Below, in pieces: positions 9,446 to 19,132 of a stretch of DNA of 64,000 nt. Both the position numbers and the translations under genes were made by a program. Origin of the DNA: Acidobacteriaceae bacterium (GTDB lineage Bacteria > Acidobacteriota > Terriglobia > Terriglobales > Acidobacteriaceae); NCBI GenBank assembly GCA_025462735.1, contig JAOAPC010000014.1:62001-126000 (forward strand), given 5' to 3'. Below the pieces are notes generated by a model. That model searched no databases and was not told the DNA's origin. It saw only the letters and a list, made by a program, of their open reading frames with translations. The stretch's first letter is position 1; each line of letters opens with the position of its first letter.

Positions 9446-11158
9446 TCATGCCACCTGAACCGGGGCGGCAATCCCTTCAGAAAGAATTCCATGCAAGGCT
9501 TCCGGGCGAATCGGTTCCCACAAATTGCGCGGCGGACATGGCCGGTAGGTTTCGAGTAGACGTGGAATGTGCGCTATTTCTTCCGGATGTGACAGCTTCA
9601 CTCCTACCCGAAAAGTCGCGAACTGCTCCAGATATCCATAGGACCAATTCTCAAGCCAGCCGCACAGGAATGCGGGAATACCCCGTATTGCGCAGTCCAA
9701 TGCGGTTGTCGAAATGACGGTGAGAGCAAACCATGTTTCCATCATCAGCTCTTCCGTGAGCGGACCATCGATTATTCGAACCACAAGCTGTTCTTGGCGC
9801 GAAAGCAGTTTGTTTAGAATGCGTCGCCGGTCGCGCAAGCTTTCAGCCGGATGCAATTTGATAACTATTCTTTTGCCAGTTGATTGTACGAGCTTAACAA
9901 GTGAAGCCAGCACGTCCCCGTAAAACTCTTCCACTCTCGCACCGGATACTTCGTAATCTTCCGAAAAAAAGACAATAGAGGACTTCTGATTGGCGCCTTC
10001 ACTTGGAACGGGACGAACTGGAGCGCCGACTTCCACTCGGGCGGCCGGAATCCCACAGATCCTCACCAGATAGTCGCGTTCCATTTCGCCTTTAGCGAGC
10101 AGCACATCAGCGTGACTCTGATTAACTAATTGGTGGCCATCGAGGGCGCCATGATGCGAAAAAATCCACGGAATCCCTCGATCTTTCGCCAACAGTCCTG
10201 GAATGTGGGTGTAAGGATTGGCGTCGTCGCAAGACAAGACGCCCTCGACCGGCTCAGTCTCAAACACATTGGTCCAGGCGTCTCGCACAGCAAGCCATTG
10301 CCGTAATGCGTTCTCAAATAAATCAGTGCTCCCACTCTCCAAGAGTGCTCGCAATACAGAATTCGATCCAAATTTATACTGGAGTTTCCTCCAACAAGCG
10401 CACAGCTCTTCGTACTCTGTCCGATCAAAATTGCTGGGCACATAAGACGCGAGATCCGCCTGGATCACATTTGCAGGCAACGTCTTCACCCGTCCGCTTG
10501 AACGTGCCACGACGAGCAGAAAGTTACAATCGGGCAACATTTCGGCATAGGCAAGGGCTGTGCGCGTCACATTTGTATACGCCGTCGGGAGAAGAATTAC
10601 CCGCTTTCCGGAGCGCGTCTTTTGTGGCGAGAAGATCGCTCGAAAGCGGTGTTGCGGATCGTACTTGTCCGGAATGATCTGCTTGATTTGCGAATACGTC
10701 AGCCGACGGCTTCGGTCATAAAAGTGTTTTACGTATTGCGCAATCCCTATACCTCGCGCAAAACAGGAGACTGGACGCCCAAGCAGCGCTTGCAGCACGC
10801 GAGAATCGAAGCCGGAACGGCTGACAAATACTTCGTCCTGAGTTGCAATGCTAGCGGCAATCTGTTGCAGGGCTACTATGCGGTAGATCTGCTGAACATA
10901 TTGCACGGAGATCACTTGCCACCAATCTATGCCGCGTTCATCCACCACGAACCCGAGTCCCACGGCTAACGCATCGCGGACCAGGCCGGAAGCTATGCGG
11001 GTGAAGCCCAAGTCTGTTACGGGACACCGGAAAATATTGGCCCAACGTTCGTGTGTGCGCGCCCCAGCGATCCCGAGATCGATCACATGGTCCCACTGCA
11101 TACACGCCCATGCTCCTGATTGGGGACCGTCTTCGGAGTGGAGAAGAAGGATTCTCAT
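9446..11158 (-). CDS. GT-B-like surface-glycan protein, candidate nonulosonic acid transferase
   Basis: I do not recognise a named family for this 570-residue protein. The C-terminal half looks like a GT-B nucleotide-sugar domain: IPWIFSHHGALDGHQL, then RIVIKLHPAES, then VISTTALDCAIRGIPAFLCG, a pattern shared with capsule or CDP-glycerol-type transferases and 2-epimerase-like folds. The N-terminal half (MRILLLHSEDGPQSG) could be the acceptor domain. No signal peptide or membrane helix is evident. Sandwiched between the SpsF fusion and pseG-pseH, it is the best candidate for transferring the activated pseudaminic-type sugar, but this is inference from position and fold. Confidence 0.6.
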   Translation of the reverse strand: MRILLLHSEDGPQSGAWACMQWDHVIDLGIAGARTHERWANIFRCPVTDLGFTRIASGLVRDALAVGLGFVVDERGIDWWQVISVQYVQQIYRIVALQQIAASIATQDEVFVSRSGFDSRVLQALLGRPVSCFARGIGIAQYVKHFYDRSRRLTYSQIKQIIPDKYDPQHRFRAIFSPQKTRSGKRVILLPTAYTNVTRTALAYAEMLPDCNFLLVVARSSGRVKTLPANVIQADLASYVPSNFDRTEYEELCACWRKLQYKFGSNSVLRALLESGSTDLFENALRQWLAVRDAWTNVFETEPVEGVLSCDDANPYTHIPGLLAKDRGIPWIFSHHGALDGHQLVNQSHADVLLAKGEMERDYLVRICGIPAARVEVGAPVRPVPSEGANQKSSIVFFSEDYEVSGARVEEFYGDVLASLVKLVQSTGKRIVIKLHPAESLRDRRRILNKLLSRQEQLVVRIIDGPLTEELMMETWFALTVISTTALDCAIRGIPAFLCGWLENWSYGYLEQFATFRVGVKLSHPEEIAHIPRLLETYRPCPPRNLWEPIRPEALHGILSEGIAAPVQVA

Positions 11159-11177
11159 CTGAGTGCGAATACGCGAT

Positions 11178-13262
11178 TCACCGCACGCGAAATACTGGCT
11201 GGCTCATCTTCCCTTCTAAGAAGCGTGCAGGGTTGGGGTCCTCCGTCCATGAGGCCACGGTCTTAAGCACCTGGGCATAAACTTCCAGCGTTTGTCGCAC
11301 CGCGGAGACGTCGTGCGCTGCAGTCATGTTGTGCGTTGAAATCACAAGTACGCCCCTTTTAATGGCTTCCTGCTGGAACAGGTTCTTCAGAACCATATCT
11401 TCGCTATTTTGCCCGTCCAGAAATTTGAGCAGTGACCACTGCGGCCGTCCGAGGCAACGAATTCTCGCCTGCAGTCCTGCTTCCTCGATCATCACACTCA
11501 ATCCATCCTGGAGAACCTTCCCATTCTCCTCGATCTGGGCGAGTGCGTCGGTGGATTCGAGAATGTCGAGGACCTTGATGGCTGCGGCGATAGACGCGAC
11601 TTCGCCGGCAAAAGTAAAGCTGAAGAATATCTCGTCGAAACTCCGCATGATATCGGCTCGTCCGACCACGCAGGAAATCGGAAAGCCATTGGCCATGGCT
11701 TTGCCGAAACACGCCAAATCCGGAGTTACGCCAAACAGTTTTTGCGCCCCGCCCAAACCGAAGTGGAAACCACTACAAATTTCATCAAAAATGAGGAGCG
11801 CGCCATTCTTATGGGTCAAAGCGCGAACAGAGTCCAAGAAATCCGTTTTGGGTTCTTCAAAATTGAACGGCTCCATGATGACGGCAGCGAACTCCCCGGG
11901 GTATTTTTGAAACAGATCTTCGAGCCCGGAGCGGTCGTTATATCGAAATGTATGAGTCAAAGACCTTACGCACTCTGGTACTCCTGCGTTTCGCGTTGTG
12001 CTTCCGATGTACCAATCCTGCCAGCCGTGATAACCACAGCAAGCGATCCGTTCGCGCCCCGTCACCGCTCTCGCAAGGCGGACCGATCCCGCCGTCGCAT
12101 CTGAGCCATTTTTTCCAAAGCGCACCATTTCGGCGCAGGGGATGATCTTCGTCAGATGCTCCGCCAATTCCACCTCCAGCGGGTGCGGAAGTGAAAAACT
12201 ATGTCCGCGTGACAGTTGATCGGTCACTGCAGCGTTCACTTCGGGATGTGCATACCCCAGAATATTGGGCAGTAATCCCTGGACGTAGTCCACATAGGTG
12301 TTGCCATCCACATCCACTACTCGACATCCTTTGCCGGACTGCAGAAAGACCGGCGCGGCGCCCTGGACGTACTGCGTGTGTTTCTTGCTGAAGGTCTGTG
12401 CGGCACTAGGAATTACTCGCAAAGAACGCTCGAGCCAGGAGCGTGATTCCGTTAAGCGCAAGGGGATCGCCGCGCCCGCAGGCGCTTCGCGAAACAGGCT
12501 GCGGTAGTACCCCTGGTTCGGGACTCTGGGCGTGGCCGAAGCTTTCAGTTGGTCCTCCTCTTCCAATACCTTCAGAACCGTTTCGAAACCGGTATCGCCA
12601 GAGAGGTGCGGGTAGATGCGTCTAACGAATTCCAAGTCTGAGGGGTAGTCGACAGTCCATCGGACGGGAACATCTCGCGGAATCACCTTGTCGCTCTCGA
12701 CATTGCAAACGGCAAATCGCGTGTCCTTTATAAAAGGCGTCACATGTTCCCGATCTGAAGGCTTTGCCGCCTCGCGCCAGGCTCGTTCCAAAGAAGAAAA
12801 GGAGAACACCTCGGTATCCAGGCCATCGGGATACGTGTACCGCAGAGTGTTGGACACATAATCCCAGTTGCCGCTACGAAACCTGCCGACTACTTTATCG
12901 ATTACCTCCGGATCGATTAAAGGGCAGTCCGCCGTGATTCGAACCACAGACGTGGCATTTAACTTCCTCGCCGCCTGATAGAAACGGTCAAGAACGTCTT
13001 CTTCGCTCCCCCGAAAGCATGCAACCCCCGCATCGTTGCAGAACTCGGCGATGGCATTGTCCGAAGGCTGATCAGTTGTCGCAACTATTACTTGATCGAT
13101 GCTGGAGGCTCGTCTCGCACGTTCCACAACGTGCCACAGCATTGGACGACCGCATATATCAGCCAGAGCTTTACCGGGAAAGCGGGATGATCCCATCCGT
13201 GCTTGAATGATGGCCACCATGGATCCGTCTGCCCGCTGGTGTGCCTCTTTGCTAACTTGCAT
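11178..13262 (-). CDS. SpsF-type cytidylyltransferase fused to class III (GSA-like) aminotransferase
   Basis: Residues about 15-255 are an SpsF/CMP-KDO-synthetase-like nucleotidyltransferase with AIIQARMGSSRFPGK, then RITADCPLIDPEVID and VRWTVDYPSD. Residues about 280-690 are a PLP-dependent class III aminotransferase like glutamate-1-semialdehyde aminomutase, with IFDEICSGFHFG and the probable PLP lysine in CFGKAMANG. In this cluster no separate PseF is visible, so the SpsF half may activate the nonulosonic acid as CMP-sugar. The aminotransferase half may modify it or an alternative precursor. The ATG at 13262 overlaps the upstream stop at 13252; the track start at 13268 is a GTG. Both halves look intact. 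Confidence 0.82.
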   Translation of the reverse strand: MQVSKEAHQRADGSMVAIIQARMGSSRFPGKALADICGRPMLWHVVERARRASSIDQVIVATTDQPSDNAIAEFCNDAGVACFRGSEEDVLDRFYQAARKLNATSVVRITADCPLIDPEVIDKVVGRFRSGNWDYVSNTLRYTYPDGLDTEVFSFSSLERAWREAAKPSDREHVTPFIKDTRFAVCNVESDKVIPRDVPVRWTVDYPSDLEFVRRIYPHLSGDTGFETVLKVLEEEDQLKASATPRVPNQGYYRSLFREAPAGAAIPLRLTESRSWLERSLRVIPSAAQTFSKKHTQYVQGAAPVFLQSGKGCRVVDVDGNTYVDYVQGLLPNILGYAHPEVNAAVTDQLSRGHSFSLPHPLEVELAEHLTKIIPCAEMVRFGKNGSDATAGSVRLARAVTGRERIACCGYHGWQDWYIGSTTRNAGVPECVRSLTHTFRYNDRSGLEDLFQKYPGEFAAVIMEPFNFEEPKTDFLDSVRALTHKNGALLIFDEICSGFHFGLGGAQKLFGVTPDLACFGKAMANGFPISCVVGRADIMRSFDEIFFSFTFAGEVASIAAAIKVLDILESTDALAQIEENGKVLQDGLSVMIEEAGLQARIRCLGRPQWSLLKFLDGQNSEDMVLKNLFQQEAIKRGVLVISTHNMTAAHDVSAVRQTLEVYAQVLKTVASWTEDPNPARFLEGKMSQPVFRVR

Positions 13263-14307
13263 AGGCACCCATCTTCTCCTCGAACAAATTCCATTTCGCA
13301 GGATTGAGCAGCTCTTCCGGGGCCTTCGGCAACATTCGCTCCAGCTCCTCTACCTCTTCGGATTTCAACTCGGGCCTCAAGAACAGCTGTAGGTTTTGCT
13401 CAAGTTGTTCTAGTGTCTCGCAGCCCACCACCACGCTCGTAATCCAGGGAAGTGATCGGACGTACGCTAGGCAAAGATCAGCTATGTCCTCACGGCCAAA
13501 TTTCTCGGCCATCGCTCGAAGTTTTCGAGCACAGTCAGCACTATTGAAGCCGGGAACAACCGGCCAGCGGTCCGCAGGGTGAACCAGAATACCTTGCAGC
13601 AGCGCGCTACGTGCGTGCACGATCACATCCGGACGTTCTGCAATCGCCCGCTTGAGCAGCGGCCTCCAGCGCCAATCCAGAACGTTCATCGGAATCTGCA
13701 GATGTTGAACGGTCGGATCCGCTAGCGCAGCGACAGCCTCATGCGGCTGGTAAACCGATGCGCCCAAAATTGATATTCGCCCCTCGGCCTGGTGCTCACG
13801 CAAACGCTGCCACACTGCACCACGGCACAAATCATGGTGCGCCCAGTTATGGAGCATGAGCGTATCTAATCTGTCGCTGCGCAAAGCTCGGCAAGAGGCG
13901 TCAATGCTCGCATCGACTCGCAGGCGGATGTCGGATTTCGGCCTGCCTTCACGAATGCCCGTAATATCCAGCTTCGTAACAACTCGCGCCCGAGAGCGCC
14001 AGCTCCCCATGAGTGCCTCGCCAAGAACCGTTTCCGCGTCCCCGTAGGAGCGGGCCGTGTCGATGACGTTCACTCCATGCGCGATTGCATGACGCACAAT
14101 CGCAACCGCATCCTGTTTCGATGGTTTGCCTGCGCTGTTGACCCATCCGTAGACCATCCCCAATTGCGCCGTGCCAAGTACAAGCTGGCTGTGAAGCGTG
14201 CGCGAAATTTCTTTGGAAGGCACTCGGAAACGTGCTTGGCCAGGCAGCGTCGACAAGTTTCCGCAACCCTCGGCGCTGCGTGTCCTGTCGTCAGCCTTAG
14301 GTGGCAT
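13252..14307 (-). CDS. Aldo/keto reductase
   Basis: A 351-residue NAD(P)H-dependent oxidoreductase of the aldo/keto reductase superfamily. The start of the barrel reads LVLGTAQLGMVYG. The catalytic Asp and Tyr lie in NVIDTARSYGDAE, Lys in VVTKLDI and His in LMLHNW, so the tetrad seems complete. About 20-40 residues before the barrel are not typical and may reflect a downstream start. It overlaps pseC by 11 bases and the SpsF fusion by 11 bases, so it is an operon member. It may reduce a keto intermediate or side group of the nonulosonic sugar; no classical Pse step needs it. Confidence 0.85.
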   Translation of the reverse strand: MPPKADDRTRSAEGCGNLSTLPGQARFRVPSKEISRTLHSQLVLGTAQLGMVYGWVNSAGKPSKQDAVAIVRHAIAHGVNVIDTARSYGDAETVLGEALMGSWRSRARVVTKLDITGIREGRPKSDIRLRVDASIDASCRALRSDRLDTLMLHNWAHHDLCRGAVWQRLREHQAEGRISILGASVYQPHEAVAALADPTVQHLQIPMNVLDWRWRPLLKRAIAERPDVIVHARSALLQGILVHPADRWPVVPGFNSADCARKLRAMAEKFGREDIADLCLAYVRSLPWITSVVVGCETLEQLEQNLQLFLRPELKSEEVEELERMLPKAPEELLNPAKWNLFEEKMGAYAS

Positions 14308-15508
14308 ATTCGGTGATCACCTTGCCGACAGCTCGGAGAACATCGTCCGCATCCCCATCACTCATTCCATGGAACATCGGCAAGCTGATCAAACTCTCAT
14401 ACGCAGCTTCGGCCACGGGATAATCTCCATGCTTATAGCCGAATCGCTCCCGATAGTACGGATGTAGGTGCACCGGAATGTAATGAACATTCACGCCAAT
14501 GTTTTCCGCCCGAATCGCCTGAAAAATTTCTGCTCTAGTTGCGGAGAGTGATGCCAACTCAAGCCGCAGCGGGTATAAGTGCCACGCGGGACGCACCTCA
14601 TTCCGGACAACCGGCGGCAAAACGCCAGGAAGCGCGCGCATGGCTTCCGTGTACTTTCCCGCAATCTCCCTGCGCCGCGCCAAATTCTTTTCAAGCTTCG
14701 ATAGTTGCCGTAAGCCTAATGCGCAGGCAATGTCGGTCAATCGGTAATTAAACCCAAGCAGGACCATCTCATACTGCCACTGGCCCTGGGCTTGTCTTTC
14801 GCGCGCTCCGCTGTTAATCCCGTGATTGCGGAATTTTCGGAGCGTCTCCGCAAACCGCAAGTTGTCAGTAGTGACCATTCCACCTTCACCCGTCGTTAAG
14901 TGTTTCACCGGGTGAAAGCTGAACACGGTCATGTGTGAAATGCTGCCAACGCGCCGACCCCGATGCTCTGCTCCCAGCGCGTGGCAAGCGTCTTCAATGA
15001 TTGTTAGGCCGTGATCGTCCGCAATTTGATGGAGTTCGTCGAGATCGGCCGGATGTCCGGCATAATCGACAGGCAAGAGTGCTTTCGTGCGCGGCGTGAT
15101 GCATTTGGCAACTCGTTCCGGATCAATGTTCAGAGTATCTTCTCGAACATCGGCGAACACCGGCCTCCCACCCTGATACAGGATGCAGTTCGCTGTTGCA
15201 GCAAACGTAAGCGGAGAAGTAATCGCGTCATCGCCGGGTTCGACACCTGCCGCGAATGCAGCTCCGTGCAGCGCTGCAGTCCCGCTGCTGAAGGCCACGG
15301 CAAAGCGTGCGCCCACGCGCGCAGCAAATGCTTCTTCGAACTCATTGACCTTGGGGCCGGTGGTTAGCCAGTCTGAGCGCAGAGTTTCAACAACGGCAAG
15401 AATGTCATCTTCATCAATCGACTGTCGTCCATAAGGTAGAAGCTCGGCCCGGACGGGCGTTCCGCCGTGAAGCGCAAGTGCCTCTTTTGGGGGCGCAGTC
15501 GCAGTCAT
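14297..15508 (-). CDS. pseC: UDP-4-amino-4,6-dideoxy-N-acetyl-beta-L-altrosamine transaminase
   Basis: A DegT/DnrJ/EryC1 family PLP aminotransferase (403 aa) that aminates the 4-keto product of PseB. Motifs: [37 protein letters not shown] with the PLP-pyridine Asp, and FSFHPVKHLTTGEGG with the PLP lysine. GFNYRLTDIACALG and the C-terminal NVHYIPVHLHPYY also match the family. Its position 21 bases after pseB and before the other Pse genes supports PseC rather than another sugar aminotransferase. Confidence 0.9.
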   Translation of the reverse strand: MTATAPPKEALALHGGTPVRAELLPYGRQSIDEDDILAVVETLRSDWLTTGPKVNEFEEAFAARVGARFAVAFSSGTAALHGAAFAAGVEPGDDAITSPLTFAATANCILYQGGRPVFADVREDTLNIDPERVAKCITPRTKALLPVDYAGHPADLDELHQIADDHGLTIIEDACHALGAEHRGRRVGSISHMTVFSFHPVKHLTTGEGGMVTTDNLRFAETLRKFRNHGINSGARERQAQGQWQYEMVLLGFNYRLTDIACALGLRQLSKLEKNLARRREIAGKYTEAMRALPGVLPPVVRNEVRPAWHLYPLRLELASLSATRAEIFQAIRAENIGVNVHYIPVHLHPYYRERFGYKHGDYPVAEAAYESLISLPMFHGMSDGDADDVLRAVGKVITEYAT

Positions 15509-15529
15509 GATTTTTTAGGCACTAATTTT

Positions 15530-16552
15530 CTACGCACTGGCCCGAACCTGACTCTCTTCAGCCAACGAGATTGGCGGCGCGCATCCGTCCACCAGTCGAT
15601 ACAGGTCCTCGGCGGTCAGCCATTGAGAATTCGAATCGCTGGCGTACCGAAATCCTTCAGCCAATGGCGCTGCACTCTTCCAATTTTCTTTGCGCCACCA
15701 TGAGTGGGCCGGCTGGATCACAAACATGTCGTCGGTCTCCATGGCATTGCGCGCCTCGTCTTCCGAAAGCAGCACCTCGTGCAGCTTTTCTCCCGGCCGG
15801 ATCCCAACGCAATCGATCTGGCATTCAGGCGCGATCGCCTGTGCCATATCCAGCAACTTCATGCTTGGAATTTTTGGGACGAAAATTTCCCCGCCATGCA
15901 TCTGCTCAATACATCGAATAACGAATCGCACGCCTTGGTCCAGAGTGATCCAGAACCGGGTCATTCGCAGATCAGTAATGGTGATTCGTCCGCGCGCGCG
16001 CTGCTGCATGAAAACAGGGATCACGCTTCCACGACTTCCGACTACATTGCCGTAGCGCGCACAACTGAAGCGTGTATCCTGGGCACCCGCATAAGCGTTG
16101 GCCTGCACGAACATTTTTTCCGCACAGAGCTTGGTCGCCCCGTAGAGATTAATCGGATTTACCGCCTTGTCTGTGCTCAGCGCCACGATCCGGCGCACGC
16201 CGCAATTGATCGCTGCCTCAATTACATTTTTACCGCCGTTGATATTAGTCTGAATGGCCTCAAACGGGTTGTACTCACAGGCCGGAACCTGCTTGAGCGC
16301 CGCGGCGTGCACGACGACGGAGACTCCAGAGAAGGCCCTTTCCAATCGTTGTTGATCGCGGACATCGCCAAGAAAGTAGCGCAGGCTGGGATGGTCGATT
16401 CCGGCAGCGCGCATCTCATGTTGCTTCAGTTCATCTCGGCTGAAGACAATCAGCTTCTGCGGCCGGTACTCGCGTAGCATAATTTCGACAAATTTTCTGC
16501 CAAACGACCCAGTACCTCCTGTCACAAGCACGTTCTGCTCTGTCCAATTCAT
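15530..16552 (-). CDS. pseB: UDP-N-acetylglucosamine 4,6-dehydratase (inverting)
   Basis: An extended SDR enzyme of 340 residues that starts the pseudaminic pathway by 4,6-dehydration and C5 inversion of UDP-GlcNAc. It has the NAD-binding TGGTGSFGRKF, the SxDK and YxxxK region ALSTDKAVNPINLYGATK, and RYGNVVGSRGSVIPVF plus RMTRFWI typical of FlaA1/PseB rather than membrane-bound FlaA1-like dehydratases. No membrane helices are present. It is the first gene of the minus-strand operon; its promoter should lie in the 230-base divergent gap upstream. Confidence 0.92.
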   Translation of the reverse strand: MNWTEQNVLVTGGTGSFGRKFVEIMLREYRPQKLIVFSRDELKQHEMRAAGIDHPSLRYFLGDVRDQQRLERAFSGVSVVVHAAALKQVPACEYNPFEAIQTNINGGKNVIEAAINCGVRRIVALSTDKAVNPINLYGATKLCAEKMFVQANAYAGAQDTRFSCARYGNVVGSRGSVIPVFMQQRARGRITITDLRMTRFWITLDQGVRFVIRCIEQMHGGEIFVPKIPSMKLLDMAQAIAPECQIDCVGIRPGEKLHEVLLSEDEARNAMETDDMFVIQPAHSWWRKENWKSAAPLAEGFRYASDSNSQWLTAEDLYRLVDGCAPPISLAEESQVRASA

Positions 16553-16781
16553 TCCCGGTCTTCCTCTCGATCTTCAGCGCGAATGCGCGGACGCCTATTC
16601 TGCCGTAGTATAGCCATTCTTCCCGGCTCACTCCTGTGAATCTCCCTTCTTTCGCGGCTCTGAACCAACTCGATTAAGCCCAGCTCTGGTTTTGTCTGCC
16701 ATACTTGCTGACGCAGGCACGCTTTTGCGCATTCTCGCGCGCACTCGCTGGTTTGTGATCGATGGAAGCAAGGGGAGGCCG
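16553..16781. other. Divergent intergenic region between pse operon and wzc-like gene
   Basis: This gap separates the minus-strand pseB operon from the plus-strand tyrosine-kinase gene, so both promoters and any shared control should be here. I see no convincing -35/-10 pair or strong inverted repeat. A short run of in-frame codons extends the kinase ORF back to a TTG at 16692, but that part is not like the family. Confidence 0.4.
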
Positions 16782-19118
16782 ATGGACGCGCCGGTACTGC
16801 AGACTAATCCCAATTCGCGGGAATTAACTCCCGTCCCGCTGCAAATTAGCAGGAACATGTCGGTGGTACATCCCGGCGCGGCGACCAACGATTCCATTCT
16901 TCGCGACTACTTGCGAGTCCTCATCAAACGAAAATGGATCGTACTTGGAACTCTGGGAATCGTTTTTGGCGCCTCTCTGATCGCCACACTCCGGACCACT
17001 CCAATTTATGACGCCGTGGGGAGCATCGCCATCAACAAGCCCGACCCGATGCTGCAAAGTCTGCGGGACGCAACCAACTCGGGCGCTGATTATTACGATC
17101 CTACCGACCTCGATACTGAAGTCAGAATTTTGCGCAGCGATCTGCTGGCCTTGCAGGTAATTAAACAACTCAACTTGGATCACTTGCCGGAGTTTGGCGG
17201 CACAGGCCTGCCTTCATCATCTTCTCTGGAACTCACCACCGAAGCGTTGCAACCCGATTCCGTCCGCGCCAATTCGTTGCTTGCTGGCTTCAAAGGAAAA
17301 CTTCGCGTCATACTAGAGCCCAATACCCGCATTATCGACATTCACTATCTCAGCCCTAACAAGGACCTGGCGGCGCGCGTAGTGAATGCTCTTGCGAGCA
17401 CTTATATAGAGCAGAATTTTAAAACTCGTTTCGAATCCACGATGCAAGCTTCGGATTGGCTCTCCCGTCAACTGGTCGATCTGCAGATGAAAGTCGAGAC
17501 TTCTCAGGAAAAACTCGTCAAATATCAGAAAGATCATCAAATCCTCGGAATAGACGAGAAGCAAAACATTACTACCGCCAAGCTGGATGAACTTAACAAG
17601 GAGCTCACTGCCGCGGAATCAGAACGAATGCAGAAAGAATCTGTATTTCGTCTGGCGCAGGCCGGGGACACCGAATCTGCGGCTGCGGTCGCGGCTGGCG
17701 TTTCCCAGGACAAGACTTCGGAAAGCACTTCCGCGCTGCTGGAGAAACTCCAGGAACAAAAGGCTGACCTGAAAATTCAGATCGCCCAATTGGGCACGCA
17801 ATTCGGACCGGCTTATCCAAAGCTGGCGCAGTTGAACAACCAAATCCAGGAGATAGATGTCCAGCTCCAAAATGAGATGAAGAAGGTTGCGGGACGTTTA
17901 CGCGGTGACTATCTTGCCTCATTGCATCGTGAAAACATGTTGCGCGCCTCGCTCGAGGAGCAGAAACAGCAGGAGAATAAACTCAACGAGAGCGCCATTG
18001 AATACAGCTTTTTAAAGCGCGATTTTGAAACCGATCGCACGCTATACGAAGGTTTACTACAGAAGTTAAAGGAAGCCGGAGTCACCGCCGGCTTGCGTTC
18101 AAACAACATCCGCCAGGTCGACATGGCTCGGACCCCCGCACTCCCCACTGAGCCGAACATCCCACGAAACCTTGGCTTCGGTTTCGTCTTGGGGCTCACC
18201 AGCGGCATCGGCTTTGCGTTTGTGCTTGAAGGCGTCGATAACACCGTACGCACGCCCGAGCAGGCCCAGGCAATCTCTGGGCTGCCATCTTTGGGAATGA
18301 TCCCTTTGGGATCCAGGAACAATTCAGAAGCCAACTCGCGCGGCCTCACCGTCGCGGCGTCCAAAGAAAAGGAAACGGTGGAGCTGATCACGCAGTCTCG
18401 CCCGCAATCCCAGATGGCCGAGGCCTATCGCGCTCTGCGAACTTCGCTCCTGCTCACTTCAGTCGGAGCTCCGCCGAAAATCATTTTGGTTACGAGCGCT
18501 CTGCCACAAGAAGGGAAAACAACAACCAGCGTCAACACCGCCACCGTGCTCGCTCAAAAAGGCACGCGAGTGCTCCTGATTGATGCTGACCTTCGGCGGC
18601 CCAGCATCCATAAGACCCTCGGCCTTGGTCCACGAATCGGGCTTAGCAATGTGCTCACCGGAGGCGCAACCCTGCAGGAAGCCACCGTCCGCTCGTCGCT
18701 GATGCCCAACTTATTTGTTCTCCCGGCCGGTACGCCTCCGCCGAATCCGGCGGAGCTGCTGGCTTCGGCGCAAATGGTAGAGATACTCGCGGAGCTGAGG
18801 CAACACTACGACCACATCGTGGTGGACACTCCGCCAACGCTTTCCGTAACTGACGCAGTTGTCCTTTCCACCCGCGCCGATGCAGTGGTGTTGGTGATCC
18901 GATGCGGGCAAACCACAAAACCTGCACTACGCCGGGCGCGCGAGATTCTCACACAGGTCAACGCCCGAGTTGCTGGCGTGCTCCTGAATGCAGTGAATCT
19001 GGATTCCCCAGACTATTACTACTACTACGAGTACCAGGGTAAATACGGCCAGCGTTACTACGACGAGGAAATGGAATTCGAGAAGGAATCGAAGCGTGCG
19101 GCTTCTTCGGGCGCATAG
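16782..19118 (+). CDS. Polysaccharide co-polymerase with BY-kinase domain (Wzc-like)
   Basis: About 778 residues. Order: an N-terminal Wzz domain with a first membrane helix near VLGTLGIVFGASLIATL, a long periplasmic coiled coil (about residues 220-420), a second helix around NLGFGFVLGLTSGIGFAFVL, then a cytoplasmic tyrosine kinase. The kinase has Walker A SALPQEGKTTTS, Walker A' LLIDADLRRP and Walker B HIVVDTPP. The C-terminal tail carries a Tyr cluster (PDYYYYYEYQGKYGQRYYD), the autophosphorylation site of BY-kinases. It controls chain length and export of the polymer. I choose the ATG at 16782, after AGGGGAGG, over the TTG at 16692 of the ORF track; another ATG at 16857 is possible. Confidence 0.9.
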   Translation: MDAPVLQTNPNSRELTPVPLQISRNMSVVHPGAATNDSILRDYLRVLIKRKWIVLGTLGIVFGASLIATLRTTPIYDAVGSIAINKPDPMLQSLRDATNSGADYYDPTDLDTEVRILRSDLLALQVIKQLNLDHLPEFGGTGLPSSSSLELTTEALQPDSVRANSLLAGFKGKLRVILEPNTRIIDIHYLSPNKDLAARVVNALASTYIEQNFKTRFESTMQASDWLSRQLVDLQMKVETSQEKLVKYQKDHQILGIDEKQNITTAKLDELNKELTAAESERMQKESVFRLAQAGDTESAAAVAAGVSQDKTSESTSALLEKLQEQKADLKIQIAQLGTQFGPAYPKLAQLNNQIQEIDVQLQNEMKKVAGRLRGDYLASLHRENMLRASLEEQKQQENKLNESAIEYSFLKRDFETDRTLYEGLLQKLKEAGVTAGLRSNNIRQVDMARTPALPTEPNIPRNLGFGFVLGLTSGIGFAFVLEGVDNTVRTPEQAQAISGLPSLGMIPLGSRNNSEANSRGLTVAASKEKETVELITQSRPQSQMAEAYRALRTSLLLTSVGAPPKIILVTSALPQEGKTTTSVNTATVLAQKGTRVLLIDADLRRPSIHKTLGLGPRIGLSNVLTGGATLQEATVRSSLMPNLFVLPAGTPPPNPAELLASAQMVEILAELRQHYDHIVVDTPPTLSVTDAVVLSTRADAVVLVIRCGQTTKPALRRAREILTQVNARVAGVLLNAVNLDSPDYYYYYEYQGKYGQRYYDEEMEFEKESKRAASSGA

Positions 19119-19132
19119 TTAGCGCCGACAAA

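Noticed and set aside
15704-16477. 257-residue plus-strand ORF
   Set aside because: Antisense to pseB, whose minus-strand motifs are unambiguous.
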